Below are positions 17,549-26,429 of a DNA stretch of 64,000 nt, in pieces (the stretch's first letter is position 1; the number at the start of each line of letters is the position of its first letter). The notes beneath the pieces were generated by a model that had not been told where the DNA came from, did no database searches, and was given only the letters and a program-made list of their open reading frames with translations. This DNA comes from ZC4RG30 sp039932715 (GTDB lineage: Bacteria; Pseudomonadota; Gammaproteobacteria; Steroidobacterales; Steroidobacteraceae), in the NCBI GenBank assembly GCA_039932715.1, contig JBDTPN010000001.1, forward strand, positions 124,001 to 188,000, given 5' to 3'. The position numbers and the translations under genes were made by a program.

Positions 17549-17890
17549 ATGCAAGCTCTAGACACCGCCTTTTTCGCACTCTCTGATCCCACTCGCCGGG
17601 CAATCCTGGCGCGCCTGGCGCAGGGCGAGGCCACGGTGATGGAGTTGGCGGAGCCCTTTGCGATGTCGCAGCCAGCCGTCTCGCGCCACCTGAAGGTCCT
17701 GGAAGGCGCGGGACTCATCGGGCGTCGCGCTGAGGGCACAAAGCGGCACTGCCGGCTGCAGAAGCACGGCATCGAAGCCATGGAGCAATGGCTCTCCATG
17801 ATGCACAAGGCCATGTCGAGGAATTACGACCGTCTGGATGGCGTGCTCGCCACCCTGCAGAGCGAAACCCGCAAAGGAAAGCAGCGATGA
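17549..17890 (+). CDS. ArsR-family transcriptional regulator
   Basis: 113-residue winged-helix DNA-binding protein: ALSDPTRRAILARLAQGEATVMELAEPFAMSQPAVSRHLKVLEGAGLI is the classic N-terminal module with the recognition helix at SQPAVSRHLKVL. No metal-binding ELCVCDL-type motif is present, so it belongs to the non-metal group often paired with SRPBCC (AHSA1) proteins. The ATG at 17549 is preferred because the upstream ATG at 17528 overlaps the promoter. It is coupled to the next gene by ATGA. Confidence 0.92.
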   Translation: MQALDTAFFALSDPTRRAILARLAQGEATVMELAEPFAMSQPAVSRHLKVLEGAGLIGRRAEGTKRHCRLQKHGIEAMEQWLSMMHKAMSRNYDRLDGVLATLQSETRKGKQR

Positions 17891-18366
17891 GCAAATTGAC
17901 CCTGAAGACCGAAGGCGACCGGTACGTCGTGGTGACACGGCGTTTCGCAGCGCCGCCGGAGCTTGTGTACCGCGCGCATACCGATGCCGCGCTGGTGAAG
18001 CAATGGATGCTCGGCCCTGAAGGCTGGACGATGCCGGTGTGCATCAACGAGAACCGGCCCGGCGGCAAGATCCGCATCGAATGGAGCGACGGCAAGGGTG
18101 GCGGCTTTTATCTCACGGGAGAAGTTCTGGAGCTGGTGCCATTCAGCAGGATTGTCCATGTAGAGCGGATGCATCTGCCCGACCCCACGCCCGACAATCA
18201 CATCGTCACTACGTTCGCCGCCGATGGAGACGGCACGCTGATGACCATGCGCATGACCCTGCCCAGCACAGAGGTGCGTTCTGCCATGCTCGCAACCGGC
18301 ATGGAACAGGGCATGGAAGCCAGCTACGTCAGGCTCGAGTCCTTCGCCATGGGAGCCAAATCATGA
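17887..18366 (+). CDS. SRPBCC / AHSA1-like protein
   Basis: 159 residues with the START-like fold signature RRFAAPPELVYRAHTDAALVKQWMLGPEGW near the N-terminus and TMRMTLPSTEVRSAM later. Such proteins bind hydrophobic ligands in a helix-grip pocket and are frequently the second gene after an ArsR regulator. No signal peptide. The ATG at 17887 overlaps the regulator's stop, and its own stop overlaps the next start. The ligand is unknown. Confidence 0.88.
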   Translation: MSKLTLKTEGDRYVVVTRRFAAPPELVYRAHTDAALVKQWMLGPEGWTMPVCINENRPGGKIRIEWSDGKGGGFYLTGEVLELVPFSRIVHVERMHLPDPTPDNHIVTTFAADGDGTLMTMRMTLPSTEVRSAMLATGMEQGMEASYVRLESFAMGAKS

Positions 18367-18824
18367 TTTCGACGCCACAGGTCATCGAGACTGCGGTCCA
18401 GGAAGCGGCCGTTATCCATCTGGTCATTCCGCGCAACGCGATGATGAAGCAATTCGGGCCCGCTGTTGGTGAGCTGCTGGCGGAGCTCAACGCGCAAGGC
18501 ATTGAGCCTGTTGGCGGCGTGTTTGCGCATCACCTGCGGATGACGCCGGACACTTTCGACTTCGAACTGGGCATCAAGGTCACTGCGCCCGTTCGCAACA
18601 ACGGGCGCGTTCAGCGTGGCTCCCTGCCTGCCACCCGCGTGGCGCGCACGATTTACAGCGGTTCTTACGAAGGCCTGCCCGGCGCCTGGAACGAATTCAT
18701 CGCGTGGATGAATGGCAACGAACTGAGCCCGGCGCCGGATCTGTGGGAACTGTATTCGGTCGGACCGCAGTCAAGCCCAAATCCTGCTGACTGGCGAACG
18801 GAGCTGAATCGACCACTGCAGTAA
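18363..18824 (+). CDS. GyrI-like small-molecule-binding protein
   Basis: 153 residues resembling the GyrI/SOUL-like effector-binding fold: an N-terminal beta-strand region, AVGELLAELNAQGIEPVGGVFAHHL, FDFELGIKVTAPV, then ARTIYSGSYEGLPGAWNEFIAWM and a terminal DLWELYSVGP block. Stand-alone domains of this kind bind or hydrolyse small hydrophobic compounds. Third member of the coupled ArsR operon; the start overlaps the upstream stop. Confidence 0.82.
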   Translation: MISTPQVIETAVQEAAVIHLVIPRNAMMKQFGPAVGELLAELNAQGIEPVGGVFAHHLRMTPDTFDFELGIKVTAPVRNNGRVQRGSLPATRVARTIYSGSYEGLPGAWNEFIAWMNGNELSPAPDLWELYSVGPQSSPNPADWRTELNRPLQ

Positions 18825-18837
18825 TGACAACCGTAGC

Positions 18838-19593
18838 TCAGGGCTGATAGTCGTAGTGCCAGGGCTCAGCAGGATTGGCCAGTGGCCCCGTGAAGTGGCT
18901 GCTGGCAACGACGGCGGCGTGCAACCGGTCGCGCCATCCGCCTGCAATCCACATGGTTTCCACCATTGTGCTGTCCGGGCCAGCAATTATCCTGCGGCCC
19001 CGCTGCACCTGAAAGTCCACGGCGTTCATCCGGCCGTGGGCCGAAAGACCGGGAGCGGCGAGCGTGGGCACTGGCTGCGGCGAGTGAGTGACGAGCAGTT
19101 CGCTGAACCTTGCGTATCCCGCAGCCGTTCCGGGCGGCGGAATTCCGTCTGCACTTATCGCCGCTTCCAGCTCCAACCGCATATGATCGCCGGCCCTGGC
19201 GATTGAATCGGTGCTGTTCCAACGTTGCAGCTGCAGATCAACGCTGCGCACCTGTGGATTCACGAACAGCGAGTAACCGGGATTGTTCTTCTCGAAAACC
19301 GTGCGTACTTTTGCGATCTCTGCGTCGCGTGCCATCTGCGCCGGCGAATCCTGATAGGCGTCGATCTGTTGCTGGGTCCAGCTCCAGCGCTGATCCAGCG
19401 TGGAACCGGCACGAAGATAGCCGCGCACAGCAAGCAACTGCCTGCCCAGGCCGTCCACATTTGCAAGCGTAGCCTGTGCCCTCGGGTCCAGTTGCGAACT
19501 TGCGGCGACGAGATAGTCCCGCAGCTCGGCCGCCCCAACCGAAGCTGAACTGACACCCGCCATCAGGAACACTGCAATAAAGGCGCGGAACAT
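18838..19593 (-). CDS. Secreted M15-type peptidase (putative)
   Basis: 251 residues with a signal peptide (FIAVFLMAGVSSASVGAAE). The C-terminal region carries the zinc-site pattern of D-Ala-D-Ala carboxypeptidase/VanY proteins: SAHGRMNAVDFQV (His, then Asp seven residues on) and EPWHYDY at the very end. The N-terminal half is family-specific and not recognised. A role in peptidoglycan trimming is inferred from the fold; the substrate is unproven. It converges with the ArsR operon, 14 bases between ends. Confidence 0.7.
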   Translation of the reverse strand: MFRAFIAVFLMAGVSSASVGAAELRDYLVAASSQLDPRAQATLANVDGLGRQLLAVRGYLRAGSTLDQRWSWTQQQIDAYQDSPAQMARDAEIAKVRTVFEKNNPGYSLFVNPQVRSVDLQLQRWNSTDSIARAGDHMRLELEAAISADGIPPPGTAAGYARFSELLVTHSPQPVPTLAAPGLSAHGRMNAVDFQVQRGRRIIAGPDSTMVETMWIAGGWRDRLHAAVVASSHFTGPLANPAEPWHYDYQP

Positions 19594-19680
19594 GATTCAA
19601 GCATCCGGTATCGGGGATTCAATTGCCACAATGAATAAGTCCGGGTGATGAGATAGAGTCATTTCACACAAGGGGGATTC

Positions 19681-20682
19681 ATGTCCAGCAAGCCCAAGGC
19701 ACGACCTGTCCAGACTCCACTGTCCGATGTCCGCGGAAAAGTGGCATTCATCACCGGAGGTTCCAGTGGTATCGGCCTGGGCCTGGGCAAGGCGCTTTCA
19801 GCCGCCGGCATGAAAGTGGTGTTCACCTATCTCAATGACCAGCACCGTGACAACGCGCTGGCGCAGTTCCCCAAGGGCAATCCCGGCGTGCACGCCATCC
19901 GCCTCAACACCACCGATCGCGACGGCATGATTCGCGCGGCTGACGAAGCGCAGCGCGTGTTCGGCAATGTGCATCTGCTGGTCAACAACGCCGGCGTGGG
20001 CCTGCCCGCCTTGCTTAGCAAAGTGTCGTGGGAAGATTGGGACTGGGCACTGGACGTCAATATCACTGGCGTGTTCAACGGCGTTCGCACTTTCCTGCCG
20101 CGCATGCAGAAACATGGGGAGGGCGGCCACATCATGGTTACGTCCTCGGCGGCGGGTCTGGTTGCCGGCGCATTGGGCGTCTATGTAACCACCAAGTTTG
20201 CAGTGGTGGGCATGTTCGAGGCCCTGCGCATCGAGATGGCGGGAACGGATATCGGTGTTTCCATTTTCTGCCCGGGCCTGGTGCGCACGCAAATCTTTGA
20301 CGCCGAACGTAACCGGCCCAAATCGCACGGCAAGAAGGGCGCCGCGCCTGCAGCGCTACCCCTGAGCCACGATGGTCCTCCAGTGGACCTCATGGGTGCA
20401 GCCATGGACCCCATGGAGGCGGCCGAATATGTGCTGGCCGGCATTCGCCGCAACGACCTCTATATTTTCTCGCATCCGGAGTTCAAGCCCATGGCGGCGG
20501 AGCGCAGCGCGCTACTGCTGGATTCATTCTCGAAGAAATCAGTACCGCGCGACCGGGGACACGTATCGGGTTTCCTGCGCCCCGATATCTATGAGTCGGA
20601 GGCAACCAAGAAGAGGGCCGCGAGACCACGGAAAAAGGCCAAGGCCAAGGTGAAGCCCAAGGCGCGCTCCCGGAACCGATAA
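19681..20682 (+). CDS. Short-chain dehydrogenase/reductase with basic tail
   Basis: 333 residues. The Rossmann motif TGGSSGIGLGLG (~25-36), NNAG (~103) and active-site Ser plus YVTTK (YxxxK) are present, so it is a complete classical SDR using NAD(P). The last ~35 residues are Lys/Arg/Pro-rich (KKRAARPRKKAKAKVK...), an unusual tail possibly for nucleic acid or membrane contact. AGGGGG precedes the ATG at 19681. Substrate unknown. Confidence 0.87.
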   Translation: MSSKPKARPVQTPLSDVRGKVAFITGGSSGIGLGLGKALSAAGMKVVFTYLNDQHRDNALAQFPKGNPGVHAIRLNTTDRDGMIRAADEAQRVFGNVHLLVNNAGVGLPALLSKVSWEDWDWALDVNITGVFNGVRTFLPRMQKHGEGGHIMVTSSAAGLVAGALGVYVTTKFAVVGMFEALRIEMAGTDIGVSIFCPGLVRTQIFDAERNRPKSHGKKGAAPAALPLSHDGPPVDLMGAAMDPMEAAEYVLAGIRRNDLYIFSHPEFKPMAAERSALLLDSFSKKSVPRDRGHVSGFLRPDIYESEATKKRAARPRKKAKAKVKPKARSRNR

Positions 20683-20722
20683 CCTCCGGAACTAAACGCG
20701 CCTGGGGCAAGTCCACAGTCCC

Positions 20723-20728
20723 TATAAT
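20723..20728 (+). promoter_or_regulatory. Consensus -10 element before the Yip1-like gene
   Basis: A perfect TATAAT lies 52 bases before the ATG at 20781, in the gap after the SDR gene. No good -35 is seen at 16-18 bases upstream. Listed as a probable promoter element only. Confidence 0.35.
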
Positions 20729-20780
20729 GTTGGCCGCGCTGCACGGGCAGGCGCAAACCAACTAATCAAGGGGCGGGGCA

Positions 20781-21476
20781 ATGAACAACTTTCAACTGGC
20801 AATGGCACTGGTGCTGGATCCCAAGGCCGCGATTCGCGAAATTGAAGCTCGGCCGCGTTTCGTTTTTCCCCTGTTGATCACCATATTCGTAACGGTCGCC
20901 GCCTCCGTCTGGTATTTCAATATCGTAGACAGCGATTGGCTGATCGACGCGACCATACGCTCCAGCCCGCGTGGGAAAAACGTGTCGGACGAGCAGATGG
21001 CACAACTCACGAAAATCATGAGCAGGAACACGCTCATGATATCGACGCTGATCGGCGTGCCGTTTATTGCCGTGATCATGCGCCTGCTTGAGGCCACCTG
21101 GTATCTGTTGGCCGGTAAGGTCACCAAGGTGCAGCGCAGCTTCAAACAGTGGTTTGCGCTGGCCACCTGGAGCTCGCTCCCGGGCGTGCTTGCCCTGTTG
21201 CCGGCAATTCCACTGCTGCTTACGGCCAAGGATCCGCAGATCGATTCCGGTGCGCTCTCGCCGCTGTCACTCAACGAATTGTTCTTCCATCGAGCCATGG
21301 GTGCGTCGGGATACAGCCTGTTCACCAACATCAACCTGATCCAGATCTTCACGGTGTTTCTCGTGATACTGGCCATCAGGATGTGGTCTGGCCGGTCGTG
21401 GCTGTTTGCCGTGGTGTACACGCTGCTGCCTGCCGCGCTGATAGTCGGCATATGGGCGCTCGTGGCGTTCAGGTAG
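20781..21476 (+). CDS. Yip1-domain membrane protein
   Basis: 231 residues with about five membrane helices. The layout of bacterial YIP1-family proteins is seen: N-terminal LDPKAAIREIEARPRFVFPLL, then helices with RLLEATWYLLAGKV and a middle FKQWFALATWSSLPGVLALLPAIPLLL. Function of the bacterial members is not established. Good SD (AGGGGCGGGG) before the ATG. Monocistronic by appearance. Confidence 0.8.
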   Translation: MNNFQLAMALVLDPKAAIREIEARPRFVFPLLITIFVTVAASVWYFNIVDSDWLIDATIRSSPRGKNVSDEQMAQLTKIMSRNTLMISTLIGVPFIAVIMRLLEATWYLLAGKVTKVQRSFKQWFALATWSSLPGVLALLPAIPLLLTAKDPQIDSGALSPLSLNELFFHRAMGASGYSLFTNINLIQIFTVFLVILAIRMWSGRSWLFAVVYTLLPAALIVGIWALVAFR

Positions 21477-21511
21477 CCCGAAAATCTTCAGGCTTGCGGA
21501 ATATAAGGTGC

Positions 21512-21542
21512 CTGATAGTATATCAGTCGCCTGATATCAGGC
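21512..21542. promoter_or_regulatory. Two tandem palindromes upstream of the MacAB-type operon
   Basis: The first element is CTGATA-GTA-TATCAG (21512-21526). The second is a perfect 14-base palindrome GCCTGATATCAGGC (21529-21542). Both share the half-site CCTGATA, and the GCCTGATA copies are 19 bases apart, about two helical turns. They end 31 bases before the adaptor gene's ATG. The layout fits a dimeric repressor binding cooperatively over the exporter promoter; no regulator gene adjoins. Confidence 0.6.
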
Positions 21543-21573
21543 AAACGGGGTATTTTATGCGGGGCGTTCTCAA

Positions 21574-22821
21574 ATGACCAAGGGCGGCAAATGGCTGATC
21601 GCTGCCGGTATCGTGGCCCTGCTGGCAATTCCCGTGGCGCTGCGCAGCCATCGCGGCGGCAATACCAAGCAGGTCGAGATCGAGACCGTGGAAAAGCGGG
21701 TTATTTCCCCGACCATCCTGGCCTCGGGCAACCTCACATACCAGACTGAGATCCGCATGGTCTCGGAAGTGATGGGCCGCGTGAAGGAACTCAGGGTCAA
21801 GGAAGGAGACCTGGTAAAGAAGGGTGATGTACTGCTGCGGCTGGATCCGGCCACCGTCGAGGCCCAGGTCTCGCAGCTGGAAGCTGCCGCGCAGCAGTCG
21901 CGACTGGCCATCCAGCGAACCAAGGTGCAGTTGGCAACCATCGAGACCAAGTTGAGTCGCTACGAGAAGTTGCGCACCGACGGCCTGGTCGACCAGAACA
22001 CCTACGATGACCTGAAATCACAACGTGACCTGGCGCGCGTCGAACTCGACAGCTCGGGCCAGCAACTCTTGCAGACACAGGCACAGCTGAGTCAGATGCG
22101 CGAGCAGTTGGCCAAGACCGTGTTGCGCGCCCCCATCGATGGACGCGTCACGCAACTCACGATCAAGATCGGCGAGACGGCAGTGCCCAGCGTCACCAGC
22201 ATCGCCGGCTCCGATCTCATGGTGGTGTCTGACACATCCAATCTGTATGCGGAGGTCAACGTCAACGAGACCGACGTGGCGCGGATCAACGTCGGACAGG
22301 AGGCGCGCATTGCGCCCGCGGCGTTCCCAGACGACACCTGGCCCGGCACTGTCGAAACCGTTGCGGTATCACCTCGCCAAGTCGCGGGTCAGGGCAAGAC
22401 TTATCCGGTCAAGATACGGCTGCAGCCCGGTGAGAACCCCAAGTTCCACACGGGAATGAGCTGTCGCGCCGAAATCGTAACGCGGGTGGGTGCGGCCACT
22501 GCACAGGTGGCGGTGCCGGTACAGGCAGTCCGCTACGAAGAGACCACCGACGCGGCGCAGATTGCGAAGGCCAGCGTATTCATCGTGAAGGACGGACGCG
22601 TCACGGAGAAGAAGGTCGAAACCGGCACCGCGGATGACGCCTGGATCGCCGTCAAGAAGGGCGTGGAAGAAACGCAGGACATCGTCGTAGGTCCAGCGCG
22701 CATCCTGCGATTCCTGAAGGACGGTGATCGCGTTACCCGGATGAAGGAAGACGAGGACAAGCCTGCCCCCAACAAGACGGTGAAGGCCGCAAAGCACGCT
22801 GCGGATGCGCCTGCGCGGTGA
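21574..22821 (+). CDS. Periplasmic adaptor of a MacAB-type exporter
   Basis: 415-residue membrane-fusion protein: an N-terminal membrane anchor, a lipoyl-like half (VMGRVKELRVKEGDLVKKGDVLLRLD), a long coiled-coil hairpin (~85-170: AQVSQLEAAAQQSRLAIQRTKVQL and partner), the second lipoyl half LRAPIDGRVTQLTIKIGE and beta-barrel domains. The tail is charged (KPAPNKTVKAAKHAADAP). It links the inner-membrane ABC pump to an outer-membrane channel, which is not in the window. The stop overlaps the ATPase GTG start. Confidence 0.9.
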   Translation: MTKGGKWLIAAGIVALLAIPVALRSHRGGNTKQVEIETVEKRVISPTILASGNLTYQTEIRMVSEVMGRVKELRVKEGDLVKKGDVLLRLDPATVEAQVSQLEAAAQQSRLAIQRTKVQLATIETKLSRYEKLRTDGLVDQNTYDDLKSQRDLARVELDSSGQQLLQTQAQLSQMREQLAKTVLRAPIDGRVTQLTIKIGETAVPSVTSIAGSDLMVVSDTSNLYAEVNVNETDVARINVGQEARIAPAAFPDDTWPGTVETVAVSPRQVAGQGKTYPVKIRLQPGENPKFHTGMSCRAEIVTRVGAATAQVAVPVQAVRYEETTDAAQIAKASVFIVKDGRVTEKKVETGTADDAWIAVKKGVEETQDIVVGPARILRFLKDGDRVTRMKEDEDKPAPNKTVKAAKHAADAPAR

Positions 22822-23492
22822 TCGGGTTGTCGGATATCGGCAAGAGCTACCGGCTGGGAGAGGTCGAGTATCCGGCACTGGTCGATATCAATCTGGCCAT
22901 TGGCGACAACGAATACCTGGCGCTCACCGGTGCATCGGGTTCTGGCAAGTCGACGCTGATGAATATCCTGGGTTGCCTCGACACGCCCACCAGCGGACGC
23001 TACCTGCTCGACGGCATCGAAGTCGCGGGACTCGACGAGGACCAGCAGGCCGAAGTGCGCAATCGCAAGATCGGTTTCGTGTTCCAGAACTTCTACCTGA
23101 TGCCACGCATGACGGCGCTGGACAATGTCGCGCAGCCGCTGATCTACCGCGGCATTTCACCGGTGCGACGCCGCGAGCATGCGGTGCGGGCGCTGCAGCG
23201 CGTCGGCCTGGGTGATCGCATGAAGCATCGCCCCAACGAGATGTCCGGTGGCCAGCGGCAGCGCGTGGCAGTTGCACGCGCACTGGTTGGGCAACCGGAA
23301 TTGCTGCTGGCCGACGAGCCCACCGGCAATCTGGACAGCCGCACCGCCGGCGAAATCATGGATCTGTTCGCGCAGTTGCATACCGAGGGCCAGACCGTGG
23401 TGATCGTGACGCACGATCCGGCTATCGCCGCCCGCTGCAAGCGCCTGGTGCGGTTGCACGACGGCCGGATCGCAGAGGATCGCTATGTCTGA
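22818..23492 (+). CDS. MacB-type ABC exporter ATPase
   Basis: 224 residues of one ABC ATPase: Walker A GASGSGKST, Q-loop FVFQNFYLMPRMT, signature MSGGQRQRVAVARAL, Walker B LLLADEPTGNLD and H-loop VTHD. It belongs to the LolD/MacB/FtsE group. It starts with GTG (22818) overlapping the adaptor stop as GTGA and overlaps the permease by 8 bases, so all three subunits are made together. Confidence 0.94.
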   Translation: MIGLSDIGKSYRLGEVEYPALVDINLAIGDNEYLALTGASGSGKSTLMNILGCLDTPTSGRYLLDGIEVAGLDEDQQAEVRNRKIGFVFQNFYLMPRMTALDNVAQPLIYRGISPVRRREHAVRALQRVGLGDRMKHRPNEMSGGQRQRVAVARALVGQPELLLADEPTGNLDSRTAGEIMDLFAQLHTEGQTVVIVTHDPAIAARCKRLVRLHDGRIAEDRYV

Positions 23493-24774
23493 GGCCATTG
23501 AATCGATGCGCGGCCTGGATGGCGAGCGCGATCCGGGCACTTCACAGAAACTGTGGTATGCCATCCAGGAGTGCATGCGTTCGGCGCTGGGCGCCATCCA
23601 GGCGCATCGCCTGCGCAGTTTCCTCACCATGCTCGGCGTCATCATCGGCGTGGCTTCGGTGATCTGCGTGATCGCAATGGTGCAGGGCTTGTCGAGCCGG
23701 ATCTCGTCGCTGTTCGAGGGCTTGGGCTCCAGCACGCTGACGTTGCAGGCCGATACGCCGCTGGCGGACCGGCTGCGCGGCCAGGTGAATCGGCTGCGAC
23801 TTACCGACGTGGATGAACTGCGTTATCGCATGGATGGAATTTCGCACATCACCCCACTTGTGCCGGTGTCAGTGGGGTCGGTGACCTGGGGAGGACAAAC
23901 CGCAGGCGGGTCGTTCTACGGGACAACCAGCAGCCTGCAGGACGTGCAACACTTGTTTCCGCGCACTGGCCGATTCATCACGGAGAGCGATGACCAGAGC
24001 CGGCGCCGCGTTGTGGTGCTGGGTGACAAGATCCGCAAGGACCTCAAGATGCCGGAACGGCCGGAAGGCGAGTTCGTGCAGCTGGGTCGCGAGTGGTTCA
24101 AGGTGATCGGCGTGATGGAACCTCGCGGTGAGGTGTTCGGGCAGAATCTCGATCTCTTCATGGTGATGCCCTACCAGACGGCGCTGTCGTTCACCACAGC
24201 GCAGGTCCGGCCGGACTTCTCAGTCACGTTTGTCGTGGATGAGCCCGATGCGGTCGCCAACGTGAAGCAGCGCGTGATCGCCCTGATCCGGCGTGCGCAC
24301 GGCCTTACCGGTGATGACCCCAATGATTTCCAGGTGCAGGCATCGGACTCGATTGCGAAGACCTTTGCGCAGATCACCAGCACGATCACCGTGGTGGTCG
24401 GTGGCATCGTCGGCATTTCGCTGCTGGTCGGCGGAATCGGCATCATGAACATCATGTTGGTGTCAGTCACGGAGCGCACCCGCGAAATCGGCATCGCCAA
24501 GGCGCTGGGCGCACCACGTCGCTTCATCATGCTGCAATTCCTGATCGAGGCAATGATGCTCGCGGTCATCGGCGGCCTCATCGGCATGGTCATCGGCTTT
24601 GCGCTGGCCTATGGCGTGGCCGCGATGATTCCCAACTTCCCCCCGCCGACGGTTCCCTGGTGGGCGGTGGTGGGGTCGGCACTGTTTTCCATGCTGATCG
24701 GAATGGTGTTCGGCATCCTGCCTGCCAGCAAAGCAGCCAATTTGGCCCCGATAGACGCCCTGCGCTACGAATAG
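23485..24774 (+). CDS. MacB-type ABC exporter permease
   Basis: 429 residues: N-terminal helix (HRLRSFLTMLGVIIGVASVICVIAM), a large periplasmic MacB_PCD domain (~70-290), then the FtsX core with three helices, including GIVGISLLVGGIGIMNIMLVSVTERTREIGIAKALGA. This is the mechanotransmission architecture of MacB, with ATPase and permease on separate chains. Cargo (antibiotic, peptide or lipid) is not evident from context. Confidence 0.92.
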   Translation: MSEAIESMRGLDGERDPGTSQKLWYAIQECMRSALGAIQAHRLRSFLTMLGVIIGVASVICVIAMVQGLSSRISSLFEGLGSSTLTLQADTPLADRLRGQVNRLRLTDVDELRYRMDGISHITPLVPVSVGSVTWGGQTAGGSFYGTTSSLQDVQHLFPRTGRFITESDDQSRRRVVVLGDKIRKDLKMPERPEGEFVQLGREWFKVIGVMEPRGEVFGQNLDLFMVMPYQTALSFTTAQVRPDFSVTFVVDEPDAVANVKQRVIALIRRAHGLTGDDPNDFQVQASDSIAKTFAQITSTITVVVGGIVGISLLVGGIGIMNIMLVSVTERTREIGIAKALGAPRRFIMLQFLIEAMMLAVIGGLIGMVIGFALAYGVAAMIPNFPPPTVPWWAVVGSALFSMLIGMVFGILPASKAANLAPIDALRYE

Positions 24775-24851
24775 GGGAACCGGGGCGTTCCGGATTGGTC
24801 TTGAGACAGTGGCTGTGCTGTAATTCCGCGCCCCAACGACCCGGTACCTGA

Positions 24852-26429
24852 ATGCTTCGTTCCCTTTTGATTTCAACTGTGGCCATCCTGTCAGTGGGGC
24901 AGGGCAGTGCAATTGCCCGCACGCAGGATGCAAACGTCATCTCCGTGACTTCCCTGGTCATCGCCGCGCAGAACCTTCCTGCGACTCCGCGCGGCAATCT
25001 GCTGCTGGCGAACGATGGCAATATCTATATCACCGGTCTGACCGGCGGCTCGAACAACATCGGGGCCGTTGCCCGCATCACTCCGGCGGGAGATGGCACA
25101 TCGCTGCACTCTTTCATCAGCGGAAATGACGACGGCCAGTCTCCCTACGCTGGCGTGATGCAGGCCAGCGATAACGCGTTGTATGGCACCACCTATGTCG
25201 GAGGCGACGGCAACGGCGGCACGGTGTATAGGCTGACGCTCGATGGCACATTCACGCTGCTGCATTCATTCAAGGTTTCCGGAAAGACGGATCCGCACTA
25301 TCCCTACACCGGGCTGGTTCAGGCCAGTGATGGCAATCTTTACGGAACCACTTTGCGTGGTGGCGCCGACGACAAGGGCACGGTGTTTCGCATCACGCTT
25401 GCCGGCGTACTGACACAGATCCACGATTTCACCGGCGACGACGGTGAGAACCCGGAAGGCACCCTGGTGGTGGGCAGCGACGGCAATCTCTACGGCACGA
25501 CGCTACAAGGCGGTGCGGACGGACGCGGCACGGTTTACCGCATGTCGCTGGATGGGGCGGTGACCACACTGCACTCTTTCGCCAAGTTGAGCGCGTTCAG
25601 CACCGCCGGTGTTGCCACTAACGCGACGGGCGCAAACCCGCGCGCCGGCCTGTTCCTGGCGGCCGATGGAAACTTGTATGGCACGGCCTACCAGGGTGGT
25701 CCCGTCGGTTACGGCACAGTGTTCCGGCTTGATCCAGCAGGCGTCGTGACCGTAGTCCACGCGTTCGCTGGTCCGACTTCCGACGGTGCGTTTCCGCTGT
25801 CGACGGTGTCACAGGATGCAGCGGGCAACCTGTATGGCACCACCGAGCGCGGCGGACCTCTCAACCAGGGTGGCGCCTGGCGCATAAAACCCAGCGGACA
25901 GTTCAGCCTGTTGCATGGCTTTACCAGCAGCATCATCGACGGCGCTTCTCCCTACGCCGGACTGTTGCCGCTGAATGGCTATCTCTATGGCACTTCGTTC
26001 ACCGACAGCAATGCCCGCGTGGGTGCCGTATTCAAGCTTGATCCCGGCGACGGCGTGAACCTGCCGATTGAACTCACTGTCACCCCGGCTTCCATACCCA
26101 TTGGTTCTTCGGCGACGGTGACCTGGGCTTCGCCCTCGGCAGCGGGTTGCATTGCATCGGGCGCGTGGACCGATACGGTGGGCACCCAGGGCAGCACTGT
26201 GGTGACGCCAGCTTTTGCCGCCATCTACATTTACGTGCTCGCCTGCACTGACCCTGCCGGCGTTCTTCGTTACGCCTACTCCACGCTGCAGGTCAATGCA
26301 CCTCCAACCGAACCGGTGGACGGCGGCGGTGGCGGTGGCGGTGGAGGCTCGTTGTCCCTGTCACTGCTGCTGCTGCTGGGCGTCGCGCTGTCGGGCAAAT
26401 TGTTTATCAGTAGAGTGAGAGCATCATGA
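24852..26429 (+). CDS. Secreted repeat protein with GlyGly-CTERM-like anchor
   Basis: 525 residues with a signal peptide. About six repeats of ~57 residues share N-LYGTT-x-x-GG...GTV-F/Y-R-I...HSF (LYGTTYVGG, LYGTTLRGG, LYGTTLQGG, LYGTAYQGG, LYGTTERGG, LYGTSFTDS), matching the GloVer-type tandem-repeat proteins and probably forming a beta-propeller. A short Ig-like segment follows (~400-485). The C-terminus is nine glycines, a hydrophobic SLSLSLLLLLGVALSG helix and basic end: a GlyGly-CTERM-type sorting signal processed by rhombosortases. The stop overlaps the next ATG. Confidence 0.8.
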   Translation: MLRSLLISTVAILSVGQGSAIARTQDANVISVTSLVIAAQNLPATPRGNLLLANDGNIYITGLTGGSNNIGAVARITPAGDGTSLHSFISGNDDGQSPYAGVMQASDNALYGTTYVGGDGNGGTVYRLTLDGTFTLLHSFKVSGKTDPHYPYTGLVQASDGNLYGTTLRGGADDKGTVFRITLAGVLTQIHDFTGDDGENPEGTLVVGSDGNLYGTTLQGGADGRGTVYRMSLDGAVTTLHSFAKLSAFSTAGVATNATGANPRAGLFLAADGNLYGTAYQGGPVGYGTVFRLDPAGVVTVVHAFAGPTSDGAFPLSTVSQDAAGNLYGTTERGGPLNQGGAWRIKPSGQFSLLHGFTSSIIDGASPYAGLLPLNGYLYGTSFTDSNARVGAVFKLDPGDGVNLPIELTVTPASIPIGSSATVTWASPSAAGCIASGAWTDTVGTQGSTVVTPAFAAIYIYVLACTDPAGVLRYAYSTLQVNAPPTEPVDGGGGGGGGGSLSLSLLLLLGVALSGKLFISRVRAS

